A DNA stretch of 64,000 nucleotides from Rheum nobile. Lineage: Eukaryota; Streptophyta; Magnoliopsida; Caryophyllales; Polygonaceae. The stretch covers positions 3,844,001-3,908,000 of the forward strand of contig WOAB01000056.1 of NCBI GenBank assembly GCA_027886185.1, given 5' to 3'. The notes below the pieces were generated by a model. It ran no database searches. It saw nothing but the letters and a program-made list of their open reading frames with translations, and was not told the DNA's origin. Positions 22,860 through 31,637 of the stretch are shown here, piece after piece. The position numbers and the translations under genes are program-made. Each line of letters begins with the position of its first letter. The stretch's first letter is position 1.

Positions 22860-24322
22860 TGATAACAGGTTTTCGTCGTGTAAAAACTGCTATGTAAAAT
22901 ATCTAAACAAACCCTAAATCGTAGTCCTAGGTAAGTAAATGTCGAACCCACAGGGAGGCGAATTCTGTCTATGTATGCAAATTATGTGTCAAAGCAAAGT
23001 AACCAAAGGGGGGTTTTGTGAGTTTAAGTAATCTAAGCATGCAAAAGTAAACAAGCGAAAGAGTTGTGAAATCAGTGATGGGAAAAGCACTTAGTCAAAC
23101 AACATCCACTATTCGTATGACAAGTTGATCATAGATAATCATTCAAAATCTCATGCAATGGAAATTCCAATTCCTTTTCAGATATAACTAATAGCACAAC
23201 CAGATACTATTAGCACTAACTAATTAAATAACCCTGAAACTATCAAGATTCAGTTTAACAGCAGTGTTACAGATAGGAATATAGTTGGATACAATTCTAG
23301 CATAAAACAACCAGCTTTTATCCTAGAATGTAAATCAATTCTCTTCTGCATAAGACCAGCACAACCAGATACTAGTATGATGCAGTTGCTACTCTGAAAT
23401 AGATATGCTCAACCAGTAACAATCTAGATCTAGCAATAGACCAATAACAACAAACCCTAGTTGCGTCCAAATAGAGATTATCAATATCAACCATAAACAA
23501 CTTAAGCAAGAGAAAGATAAAAACCATGCAATAGATTAAGAACGAGAATCTCACAACTGAATCAAAACGAAAGCTCCAGCGTCTGACTAAGCCAAGGAGG
23601 CTTAGTTCTTCATAGCAAATACGTAGAGAGAAAATTAGGGTTCGAGAGAGTTGATAATAGATAGGCAAACAAGCCTTTTTTCAACCCTTAAATACTAAAG
23701 GAAATAAAGCTAAGTTAACCTAAAACGAAATAATAAAAAGTAATAAAATAATACAAATAAAGAAACGGCGCGGCGGACTTCAGACATCGGCGGCGGTCGC
23801 TGTATCTCCCACGGCGGGCGCCGCAATTAAACGGCGGGCGCCGTGGTCACTTCGTAGCCAAGGTCAGTGGAAAGCCAATTGCGGCGGGCGCCATAAGGTT
23901 CACGGCGGGCGCCATAATTACGGCGGTCGCCGTTCTTCGGTTCAGCTCCTGCGATACTTCCGTAAATAGGCCATAACTTTTGATTCCCAACTCGGATCGC
24001 GCTCATATTTTGAGGACTTGCAGTAGACTTCAAAAGCTAACTCCTCGAATTGGAATCACTCCATTTGGACATCGGAGTAGAGAGAACGAACTAATTGAAT
24101 TCAGCCTATGGTTCTTCTACTCTTCATTGCACTCCTCTTCCTCGTCTTCTCATGTGGTTTCTTCCTCAGTGTCTCATATGATATCCAAAACCGCTCAAAC
24201 ACCTCCAAATACACCAACTTTGCCCCCAAACGCCATACACATGAATGTGTCTAAATCTACCCGAATGACACCAATAAAACCTCTAATGACTCTACTTAAG
24301 CCCTACAAAGTAGTGCTTATCA
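22860..24322 (-). repeat. 3' LTR of element D (1463 bp)
   Basis: It closely matches 28773-30273, with scattered substitutions, mostly transitions. It holds six GC-palindrome units against eight in the other LTR, and the whole 38-bp length difference lies in that cluster. Confidence 0.92.
23787..23933 (-). repeat. GC-palindrome cluster, 3' LTR of D (6 units)
   Basis: Units start near 23789 and at 23811, 23831, 23881, 23902 and 23920, of the form CGGCG-(GG or GT)-CGCCG on the plus strand. Linkers repeat as AATTAA, TAAGGTTC and AATT. Surrounding LTR sequence is AT-rich, so the cluster stands out sharply. Confidence 0.9.
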
Positions 24323-25915
24323 AACCACCCCATGCTTAGACCTTTGCTCGTCCTCGAGTAAACTAATAAAGAGCCTACTCCTCCAATCCAACATCCAAGG
24401 TCTCAAGAAGCATATCCTCCAACTAAGAGTCACCTAACCCATGCCAAAGCTCCTGGCACCAATCTCATTCACAACACATCCACAACTCAACAAGCTTAAG
24501 GGGCAAGCAGAGTACTTCCCCAAAGCTAAACCCGGACATCCAATAGTGTGAGTAACCTCTAATCCTAGCCTCCATCTATTGCTCCTTATGTCTCCCAGAG
24601 TGACCTACCCGACAATCCTTCTTTGTCTCCTCTTCTTATGACGCCTCGCCAAGAATAATGAGAAATCCTAAAATCATTCTTCTTCTTTTCGCTCATTTTG
24701 CCAAGGCGTCCTTTCGGGTTTTCACCAAGCCACTCATTTCATTTTCCAATAGATGTACTCACATAAGCTCACGTCACTCTTGACCTCATATTACCCCAGC
24801 CTAATGCTGGTCCAAGCCACCTACTTATTGCCTAGGCCGCCCTTTCGGGTTTTCGACCTATCCCAGGATTTCGATTTTAGCCTTTTTTCAATTTTTTGGC
24901 TTTTTTCATCTTTTTTCATTTTTCTCCTCAGCAGCGTAGCAAGTATAAAACCCCACCCCATGCTTAAACATTGCATTGTCCCCAATGTAATGAAAGACAA
25001 AAGAATAAAGCACAGGGAAAAACAAAAAATAACTCACAACGTTGCCGAGTTGGCCTGGACACTTCCTTGTTGCTGGCGGGGTAGTCATAAAAGCTCATTG
25101 TCCTGGATGCCGAGCATGCGTCTTAATTACTCCATAATCGTCTTCTACCGTGCAACCATAAGGTGACCACTTGGTGAGTAGTGGTAATCAAACAATGCGG
25201 GGCTGCACGGCCTTCAACTCTATCAACTCCTATCACACAACCAAGATGAACCACTCTGGTGAAGTAGTGGTCAGACAGGGGGACGGGGTTGCATGGCCTT
25301 CAAAAATGGGCCCACATGTCATCGTGGTTGGGCCCTGGTGTACCTCCTCTCCAGCTGTCGACTGCAGGGCCATCACCATTGCCAAATAAATGTAGGGTGA
25401 ATATATTCCTCCGTTGGCAACATGATGCGCACCTCTCCGTGGGAATCTGGATAGCTGGCCTCCGGTAGATCTTTTTTTTTTTGACTTTTTTTTCCTCCCC
25501 GTTTAAGGTCTTTTCGGGGTATTTTATTTTCGTCTTTTGCTCATTGTTTAAGGTTTTTTCGGGGCCCTTTTTTTTAATTTTTTTTACCTGAGAAATTGCG
25601 GCGGTCGTCGTAAGGAGGGCGGCGGGCGCCGTAATTGCAGCGGGCGCCGCGATTAAACGGCGGTCGCCGTTCTCAAGTCGTGGCCAACTTTCTTGGCGAG
25701 GCATTTACGGCGGGCGCCGTAAGGTTAGCGGCGAGCGCCGTGAACTCCTTTTTCACTTTTTCGCGCTTTCTGCAGGTTAGTTCAACATAAAAGCTAAAAG
25801 AAAAAAAAACAATAGAAATTGACTAAGGGAAAGAAAATATACTACCAAATCTCGGGTTGCCTCCCGAGCAGCGCCTTGGTTAATGTCGTTGGCTCGACAT
25901 ACTACTCGAACAACC
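24323..25915 (-). other. Noncoding 3' internal region of element D
   Basis: No recognisable pol reading frame lies here. The start on the plus strand, AACCACCCC, is GGGGTGGTT on the element's sense strand and can serve as the polypurine tract. The phrase CCTTTCGGGTTTTC recurs at about 24710 and 24842, and TTTAAGGT-TTTTCGGGG recurs near 25502 and 25547. Just after the gag stop, in the sense direction, lies a CTCGGGAGGCAACCCGAG inverted repeat (plus strand 25853-25870), a stem-loop seen after gag-pol in Athila-type elements as I recall them. A six-unit GC-palindrome cluster lies at 25598-25741. Confidence 0.7.
25598..25741 (-). repeat. GC-palindrome cluster, internal noncoding region of D (6 units)
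   Basis: Units start at 25598, 25619, 25637, 25657, 25707 and 25728, giving spacings 21, 18, 20, 50 and 21. This is the same rhythm as the first six units in the LTR at 29703-29846. Some linkers also agree (TAATTG, GATTAAAC, TAAGGTT), so this is a diverged copy of the LTR cluster. Confidence 0.88.
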
Positions 25916-28579
25916 TCAATCCATATCATCAGGCTCCTTAGGAACCTTCTCAATCCATACCTCCTTCCTGAACCAATCATGGAAAGGTTTGAACCTTAGA
26001 CCATGCTTCCTCTTCAGCGGCTTCTCCATCTTGACCTTCTTAGTCGCGTCTACCCCATGCTTAGATCGATCAGGGGGGTGTTTAGCCTTGACTTCAGAGA
26101 CCTGCACTAAAGAGGGAACAAGCTTCTCGTTCGGAGTTAGCAGTAAAGGCGATTTGCCTGGTAGCTCTGGAGGGAGCTTATAGTGAGCGTCCCACTCATC
26201 AAAACCTTCCTGCAAGTCAGTAGATATAGCAATATCCAAGCTAGAATCAACAATAGGTGGTGTGTCATCTAGGTGGTCCTCATCAAAAACATTTTGCACC
26301 ACAGGCTCAAGTACATCAATTGCACACAAAGAATGACCATCAGAGGGGAATTTCATGGCTTCATAGATGTTATAATTAATGGTTTGACCATCAAATTCCA
26401 TAGTTAAGGAACCAATACTCACGTTGATTTTAGTGTTGGCAGTTTTCAAGAAGGGTCTCCCTAACAGAATAGGGGCTACATGCATATCATGTTCCATATC
26501 AAGCACATAGAAGTCAGCATGAAAAGTAAGATCATCAACCCTAACCAAAACATCCTCCACTATCCCTATAGGACGCACACTAGATCTATCAGCTAGCTGA
26601 ATGGAAATTTTGGTCGCATGCATGGGTCCTAATCCTAAGGATTCACAAAGAGATGAAGGTAAAACATTTATGGAAGCACCCAAATCTAACATAGCTTTAT
26701 TGAACTTGGTACCTCCAATGGTGACGGGGATGGTGAACATACCTGGGTCGCCACATTTCTTGGGTAAGCGCTTCTGAAAAATAGCAGAGACATGTTCGCT
26801 TACCTTGACCTTCTTCTTGCTGTTCCTGTCCTGGTTTCTCTTCGTGGTGCACATCTGCTTCAAGAACTTTGCATAACGAGGGACAGACTTGATCAAATTT
26901 AGGAGAGGCATGTTGACCTCAATGTTTCTGAACATTTCAAATATGTCCTTGTCCTGCGCAAGTGGCTTGGTACGCTTCAAAGCAGACGGAAATGGTGCAA
27001 CAGGCTTCCACTCAGGAAAAATTGGGGGTACATACTCCTTCTCAGCCTCAGGATCGACTACAGTATCACGGCGGGCGCCGTGAGAGGTGCGGCGGTCGCC
27101 GTGAACGTCATTGGAAAGTTCGGGATTTTGCTCACCGTCACGGCGGGCACCGTGATTATTGCGGCGGGCGCCGCAATTTTCATCCGAAAATTCGAGAGTT
27201 GAGTCATTTTCACGGCGGGCGCCGTGGTCTTCACGGCGGTCGTCGTCGCTGTTCTGTTCCAGCTCCTGATCCGCTTCCTTGTCGACCTCAGAATCATCCT
27301 CGTCGAGTCTCTTCCCGCTCCTCAGAGTTATAGCACTGACGTTCCTAAAGTTCGGGTTCACTTCCGTTTGAGATGGAAGTTTACCAGAAATCTTCGCGTC
27401 AAGCTTGCTCACCACCTGAGAGATCTGGCCAAATTGCCTTTCCAAGTTCTGAATGCTAGCTTGAGTATTTGCTTGGAATTGCACTGAGCTCTGAGTCAGT
27501 TTATTAACATTCGCAGTGAGATCGACGTTGCTCTGCATCAGCATCTTCATCATGTCCTCCATAGATGACGAAGGGTTCGAGCTCTGCCCTTGAGGTTGTG
27601 GCACAAATGGCTGCCTTGGTTGTTGAGGGTTACCCTGTTGTTGCTGTGGTTCTGGGTCTCTCCATCTGAAGTTGGGATGATCCCTCCAACCAGGATTGTA
27701 TGTATTGGAGTAAGGATCATGCATGGGCCTCTGCTGATATCCTCCCACTGCATTCACTTCCTCTTGTAGAGTAGGACATGAATCAGTAGGATGCAAGTCG
27801 TCACGACAGATCTCACATGCCTTAGCCTGCTGAGGCGTACCTTTCAGTTTCAAACGCCTCACCTCCTCTCTCAACACATCAAAATCAGCCTGATCAATTT
27901 TCGCTTGAGAACCAGCAACAACCAAGCTTTGGAAACCTCTCCCACTGTACTGTCTAGAGTCATCAGCCAGAGTAGCAAATATCTCTAGAGCCTCTTCATA
28001 AGTCCTCTTCAGAATATTCCCACCACATGAAGAATTCACCATCCGACGATCATCTTTACGAAGTCCTCCATGTAAGTAGAGAATTAGATCATGATTAGCA
28101 TAGCCATGGTAGGGGCAACTCTTCACCAGTTTCTTGAAGCGCTCATAATAATCATAGAGAGACTCATTAGACAGTTGCTCTACGTTGCAGATCTTCTTCT
28201 TGAGTTGATTGGACTTGATTGCTGGAAAGTATTTATCAAGAAACACCTTCTTTAAATTCACCCAAGTAGTGATGCTTCCTGGCGGTAAAGAATGATACCA
28301 GTCCTTCGTTGAGTCCTTCAGAGAAAAGGAAAAGACTCTCAACCTCATCTGACCTTCAGTAATCTCAGATGGCCTCATATTGGTGCAGACCTCAAGGAAC
28401 TCATCCAGGTGCTGAATAGGATCCTCAAGCGGGGTTCCACTGAATTTCGGGAGTAAATGGACTACTCTTGTCTTGAGCTCAAATTTAACCCCGTGACCCA
28501 AGGCAGGGAATTGTATAGCACGAGTTGGTTGCTCCAAGTTAGGAGTTGTCAGGGATTCCAGAGTAACACGATCAGCCAT
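25916..28579 (-). CDS. Element D gag-protease polyprotein (887 aa), intact ORF
   Basis: One uninterrupted ORF from ATG at 28579 (MADRVTLESL), 170 bp after the primer-binding site, to the stop at 25916. Residues about 1-210 are an Athila-type gag (HLDEFLEVCTNMRPSEITEG, KDWYHSLPPGSITTW, LYDYYERFKKLVKSCPYHGY). A CEICRDDLHPTDSC segment near 265 resembles a knuckle. A Pro/Gln/Arg-rich stretch follows near 300-345, and a helical region near 350-415. Residues about 440-520 hold a 24-residue repeat in three copies with GARR/GDRR motifs, produced by GC palindromes. The C-terminal third is an aspartic protease-like domain: KAMLDLGASINVLP, with Leu where Ser/Thr usually follows Asp, and ILLGRPFLKTANTKI. 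It forms particles and probably uses another element's RT and integrase, since none is encoded here. Confidence 0.9.
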   Translation of the reverse strand: MADRVTLESLTTPNLEQPTRAIQFPALGHGVKFELKTRVVHLLPKFSGTPLEDPIQHLDEFLEVCTNMRPSEITEGQMRLRVFSFSLKDSTKDWYHSLPPGSITTWVNLKKVFLDKYFPAIKSNQLKKKICNVEQLSNESLYDYYERFKKLVKSCPYHGYANHDLILYLHGGLRKDDRRMVNSSCGGNILKRTYEEALEIFATLADDSRQYSGRGFQSLVVAGSQAKIDQADFDVLREEVRRLKLKGTPQQAKACEICRDDLHPTDSCPTLQEEVNAVGGYQQRPMHDPYSNTYNPGWRDHPNFRWRDPEPQQQQGNPQQPRQPFVPQPQGQSSNPSSSMEDMMKMLMQSNVDLTANVNKLTQSSVQFQANTQASIQNLERQFGQISQVVSKLDAKISGKLPSQTEVNPNFRNVSAITLRSGKRLDEDDSEVDKEADQELEQNSDDDRREDHGARRENDSTLEFSDENCGARRNNHGARRDGEQNPELSNDVHGDRRTSHGARRDTVVDPEAEKEYVPPIFPEWKPVAPFPSALKRTKPLAQDKDIFEMFRNIEVNMPLLNLIKSVPRYAKFLKQMCTTKRNQDRNSKKKVKVSEHVSAIFQKRLPKKCGDPGMFTIPVTIGGTKFNKAMLDLGASINVLPSSLCESLGLGPMHATKISIQLADRSSVRPIGIVEDVLVRVDDLTFHADFYVLDMEHDMHVAPILLGRPFLKTANTKINVSIGSLTMEFDGQTINYNIYEAMKFPSDGHSLCAIDVLEPVVQNVFDEDHLDDTPPIVDSSLDIAISTDLQEGFDEWDAHYKLPPELPGKSPLLLTPNEKLVPSLVQVSEVKAKHPPDRSKHGVDATKKVKMEKPLKRKHGLRFKPFHDWFRKEVWIEKVPKEPDDMD
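27068..27246 (-). repeat. 72-bp in-frame tandem repeat with paired GC palindromes inside gag of D
   Basis: Units start at 27068, 27089, 27140, 27161, 27212 and 27233: three pairs with a period of exactly 72 bp (24 codons) and 21 bp within each pair. Every unit is read in the same frame as GARR or GDRR (DDRR in one), giving for example HGDRRTSHGARRD and CGARRNNHGARRD. Confidence 0.93.
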
Positions 28580-28751
28580 CGTTTCAGTTTCCTAAAGTAG
28601 CAAATTCGCAGCCCTGCGAGCTTGAAGGAAAGTTCTTTCGATTTCTGGATCAAAAACTAGAGGTAGATTATTAGTAACACGGGTGTGAACCATAAGATAG
28701 GTTCACACCAAGATTGGCACACAAATTACACACACAAAATAGATTATTGCC

Positions 28752-28769
28752 TACCCGGCAACAACGCCA
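28752..28769 (-). other. Primer-binding site of element D (tRNA-Asp-like)
   Basis: The minus strand reads TGGCGTTGTTGCCGGGTA right after the LTR (three-base gap). The tRNA-Asp complement common in plant Athila-type elements is TGGCGCCGTTGCCGGG, so two bases differ. Confidence 0.75.
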
Positions 28770-28772
28770 ATT

Positions 28773-30273
28773 TGATAACAGGTTTTCGTCGTGTAAAAAC
28801 TGCTATGCAAAATATCTAAACAAACCCTAAACCGTAGTCCTAGGTAAGTAAATATCGAACCCACAGGGAGGCGAATTCTGTCTATGTATGCAAATTATGT
28901 GTCAAAGCAAAGTAACCAAAGGGGGGTTTTGTGAGTTTAAGTAATCTAAGCATGCAAAAGTAAACAAGCGAAAGAGTTGTGAAATCAGTGATGGGAAAAG
29001 CACTTAGTCAAACAACATCCACTATTCGTATGACAAGTTGGTCATAGATAATCATTCAAAATCTCATGCAATGGAAATTCCAATTCCTTTTCAGATATAA
29101 CTAATAGCACAACCAGATACTATTAGCACTAACTAATTAAACAACCCTGAAACTATCAAGATTCAGTTTAACAGCAGCGTTACAGATAGGAATATAGTTG
29201 GATACAATTCTAGCATAAAACAACCAGCTTTTATCCTAGAATGTAAATCAATTCTCTTCTGCATAAGACCAGCACAACCAGATACTAGTATGATGCAGTT
29301 GCTACTCTAAAATAGATATGCTCAACCAGTAACAATCTAGATCTAGCAATAGACCAATAACAACAAACCCTAGTTGCGTCCAAATAGAGATTATCAATAT
29401 CAATCATAAGCAACTTAAGCAAGAGAAAGATAAAAACCATGCAATAGATTAAGAACGAGAATCTCACAACTGAATCAAAACGAAAGCTTCAGCGTCTGAC
29501 TAAGCCAAGGAGGCTTAGTTCTTCATAGCAAATACGTAGAGAGAAAATTAGGGTTCGAGAGAGTTGATAATAGATAGGCAAACAAGCCTTTTTTCAACCC
29601 TTAAATACTAAAGGAAATAAAGCTAAGTTAACCTAAAACGAAATAATAAAAAGTAATAAAATAATACAAATAAAGAAACGGCGCGGCGGACTTCAGACAT
29701 CGGCGGCGGTCGCCGCATCTCCCACGGCGGGCGTCGTAATCGCGGCGGGAGCCGCAATTAAACAGCGGGCGCCGTGGTCACTTCGTAGCCAAGGTCGGTG
29801 GAAAGCCAATTGCGGCGGGCGCCGTAAGGTTCACGGCGGGCGCCATAATTACGGCGGTCGCCGTCTTTGTACGGCGGTCGCCGTTCTTCGGTTCAGCTCC
29901 TGCGACACTTCCGTAAAAACGCCATAACTTTTGATTCCCAACTCAGATCGCGCTCATATTTTGAGGACTTGCATTAGACTTCAAAAGCTAACTCCTCGAA
30001 TTGGAATCACTCCATTTGGACATCGGAGTAGAGATAACGAAACAATTGAATTCAGCCTATGGTTCTTCTACTCTTCATTGCACTCCTCTTCCTCGTCTTC
30101 TCATGTGGTTTCTTCCTCATTGTCTCATATGATATCCAAAATCGCTCAAACACCTCCAAATACACCAAATTCTCCCCCAAACGCCATACACATGAATGTG
30201 TCTAAATCTACCCGAATGGCACCAATAAAACCTCTAATGACTCTACTTAAGCCCTACAAAGTAGTGCTTATCA
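28773..30273 (-). repeat. 5' LTR of element D (1501 bp)
   Basis: TGATAACAGG...GTGCTTATCA on the plus strand, next to the primer-binding site on its inner side. The GC-palindrome cluster at 29703-29884 has eight units starting at 29703, 29724, 29742, 29762, 29812, 29833, 29851 and 29871: two blocks of four with spacings 21, 18, 20, separated by 50. Confidence 0.92.
29703..29884 (-). repeat. GC-palindrome cluster, 5' LTR of D (8 units, two 4-unit blocks)
   Basis: The two blocks repeat with a period of 109 bp and the same internal spacing (21-18-20). Units read CGGCG-(GG/GT)-CGCCG on the plus strand with point variants. The pair at 29833/29851 joined by AATT is the reverse complement of the AATT-joined pair in the LTR of element B. 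Confidence 0.9.
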
Positions 30274-31548
30274 CATGTTCAGAAGTTTGTGGTTGAATGC
30301 TTGGTTTGTCAAAAGAGCAAGTACGACTCTATGGCTCCGGATGGGCTGCTACAGCCTTTGCCTATTCCGCACCAGATTTGGGAGGATATCTCCTTAGACT
30401 TCATAGGAGGACTCCCAAAGTCACATGGCATCGATTGTATATTGGTGGTGGTGGATCGGCTCTCCAAATACGGGCACTTCTTGGGTTTAAAGCATCCGTA
30501 TACAACAAAATCAGTGGTTGATGTGTTTGTGAGGGAAATTGTTCGACTTCACGGAGTCCTAAGATCGATAGTGAGTGATCGAGACCCGATATTTCTGAGT
30601 TGTTTCTGGAAAGAATTGTTCAGCAAGTAGGGGACCCACTTGAAGATGAGCAGTGCGTATCATCCTGAGACTGATGGACAGACGGAAGTTCTCAATAGGT
30701 GCCTAGAAACGTATCTACGGTGTTTCGTTTCTGATCAACCCAAGTCATGGGGCAGTTGGCTTCCATGGGCAGAGTACTGGTACAATACCACCTTCTGAGG
30801 TGCTGTAGGCAGAACACCTTTCGAGTGTGTGTATGGAAGGCTCCCACCGACACTACAACAATTCTTACCAGGCAAATTCCTCATTTCAGCCGTAGCTGAC
30901 AGTTTCTGGAACCGGGATGAAATCCTGAGGCAACTTAAGTATCACTTGCAGAGGGCTCAAAAGAGAATGACTGAATATGCCAACAAGAAAAGGAGGGAAA
31001 TTGAATTCGAAGAGGGTGATCTGGTGTTGCTAAAGCTCAAACCCCACATGCAAAAGACTCTTTTGAGGAGAGTTAACTAGAAATTGGCAGCCAGGTACTA
31101 TGGGCCTTTTAAGATTATCAAGAAAATCAGCAAAGTGGTCTACAAGCTGGAATTGCCCCCTTCGTGCAAAATTCATCTAGTTTTTCATATTTCTCTCATC
31201 AAGAAAGTTACTGGAAAACATCAGGTTGTGACCGAGTTGCCTGCTGAATTGGTGTTGGTTGAAGATGAATTTATACCCCAAGATATCCTTGATGTACATC
31301 TGTTGGCAGATACTACCTTGGGGTGCCATAAAGTGCTTGTGTTATGGCAGGGGAAAGAGCGAGAGGAGGCCATTTGGTTGACTTGTGCTGAGTTCAAGCA
31401 ACAATTTCCTTTCTCCAACCTTGTGGACAAGGTTTGTTTCGACCAGGGAAGGATTGATAAGCCTCTGCTAGTGTACATGCAAGAAATTCAAGGGCAAGCA
31501 AGGAGCACCAGGTGGGGACCAGCAAGGCCGTTAGAAGATTCCTTTTAG
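30274..31548 (+). pseudogene. Element A integrase and chromodomain-like C-terminus, broken
   Basis: Resumes A directly after the CATGT duplication. Zinc-binding end CLVCQKSKY; core LQPLPIPHQIWEDISLDFIGG, VVVDRLSKYGHF and IVSDRDPIFLSCFWKEL; then HPETDGQTEVLNRCLETYL. The three catalytic acidic residues appear present. Stops: TAG 30628-30630, TGA 30796-30798, TAG 31078-31080. The C-terminal region (YYGPFKIIKKISKVVYKLELP, VFHISLIKK, then VLVLWQGKEREEAIWL) is chromodomain-like, a module that guides insertion of chromoviruses. The final TAG at 31546 lies inside the 3' LTR, which starts at 31455. This product would join retrotransposon DNA to the chromosome but is inactive here. Confidence 0.87.
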
Positions 31549-31610
31549 GGAATGATCAGTTGTGGCACGATTAGGCTGCATATGCCTGAGGGTGTATGAC
31601 CTACTATCTA

Positions 31611-31620
31611 GTATAAATAG
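31611..31620 (+). promoter_or_regulatory. TATA box in the 3' LTR of element A
   Basis: GTATAAATAG lies in the part of the LTR deleted from the 5' copy, so only this LTR retains a core promoter. Confidence 0.6.
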
Positions 31621-31637
31621 AGTAAATAATAGTTATC

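Larger units (their letters stand above)
22860..30273 (-). mobile_element. Element D: gag/protease-only, Athila-like LTR retrotransposon, reverse orientation
   Basis: Bounded by LTRs at 22860-24322 and 28773-30273, both TGATAACAGG...GCTTATCA on the plus strand, with a perfect 5-bp TSD CATGT (22855-22859 and 30274-30278). Sense is minus: the primer-binding site lies next to 28773, one 887-codon gag-protease ORF follows, then about 1.6 kb without coding capacity. No RT, RNase H or integrase motif is visible, so it is non-autonomous. Athila/Tat-like traits are the TGGCG...TTGCCGGG primer site, the gag type (MRPSEITEGQMRLRVF..., KDWYHSLPPGSI) and the LTR text GAACCCACAGGGAGGCG. D is probably among the younger insertions: the LTRs look very similar and the ORF is intact. 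Confidence 0.92.

Noticed and set aside
26889..27487. Plus-strand ORFs at 26889-27083, 26962-27333 and 27224-27487
   Set aside because: They are shadows of the minus-strand gag-protease ORF of element D; the Arg/Gly richness comes from the palindromes.
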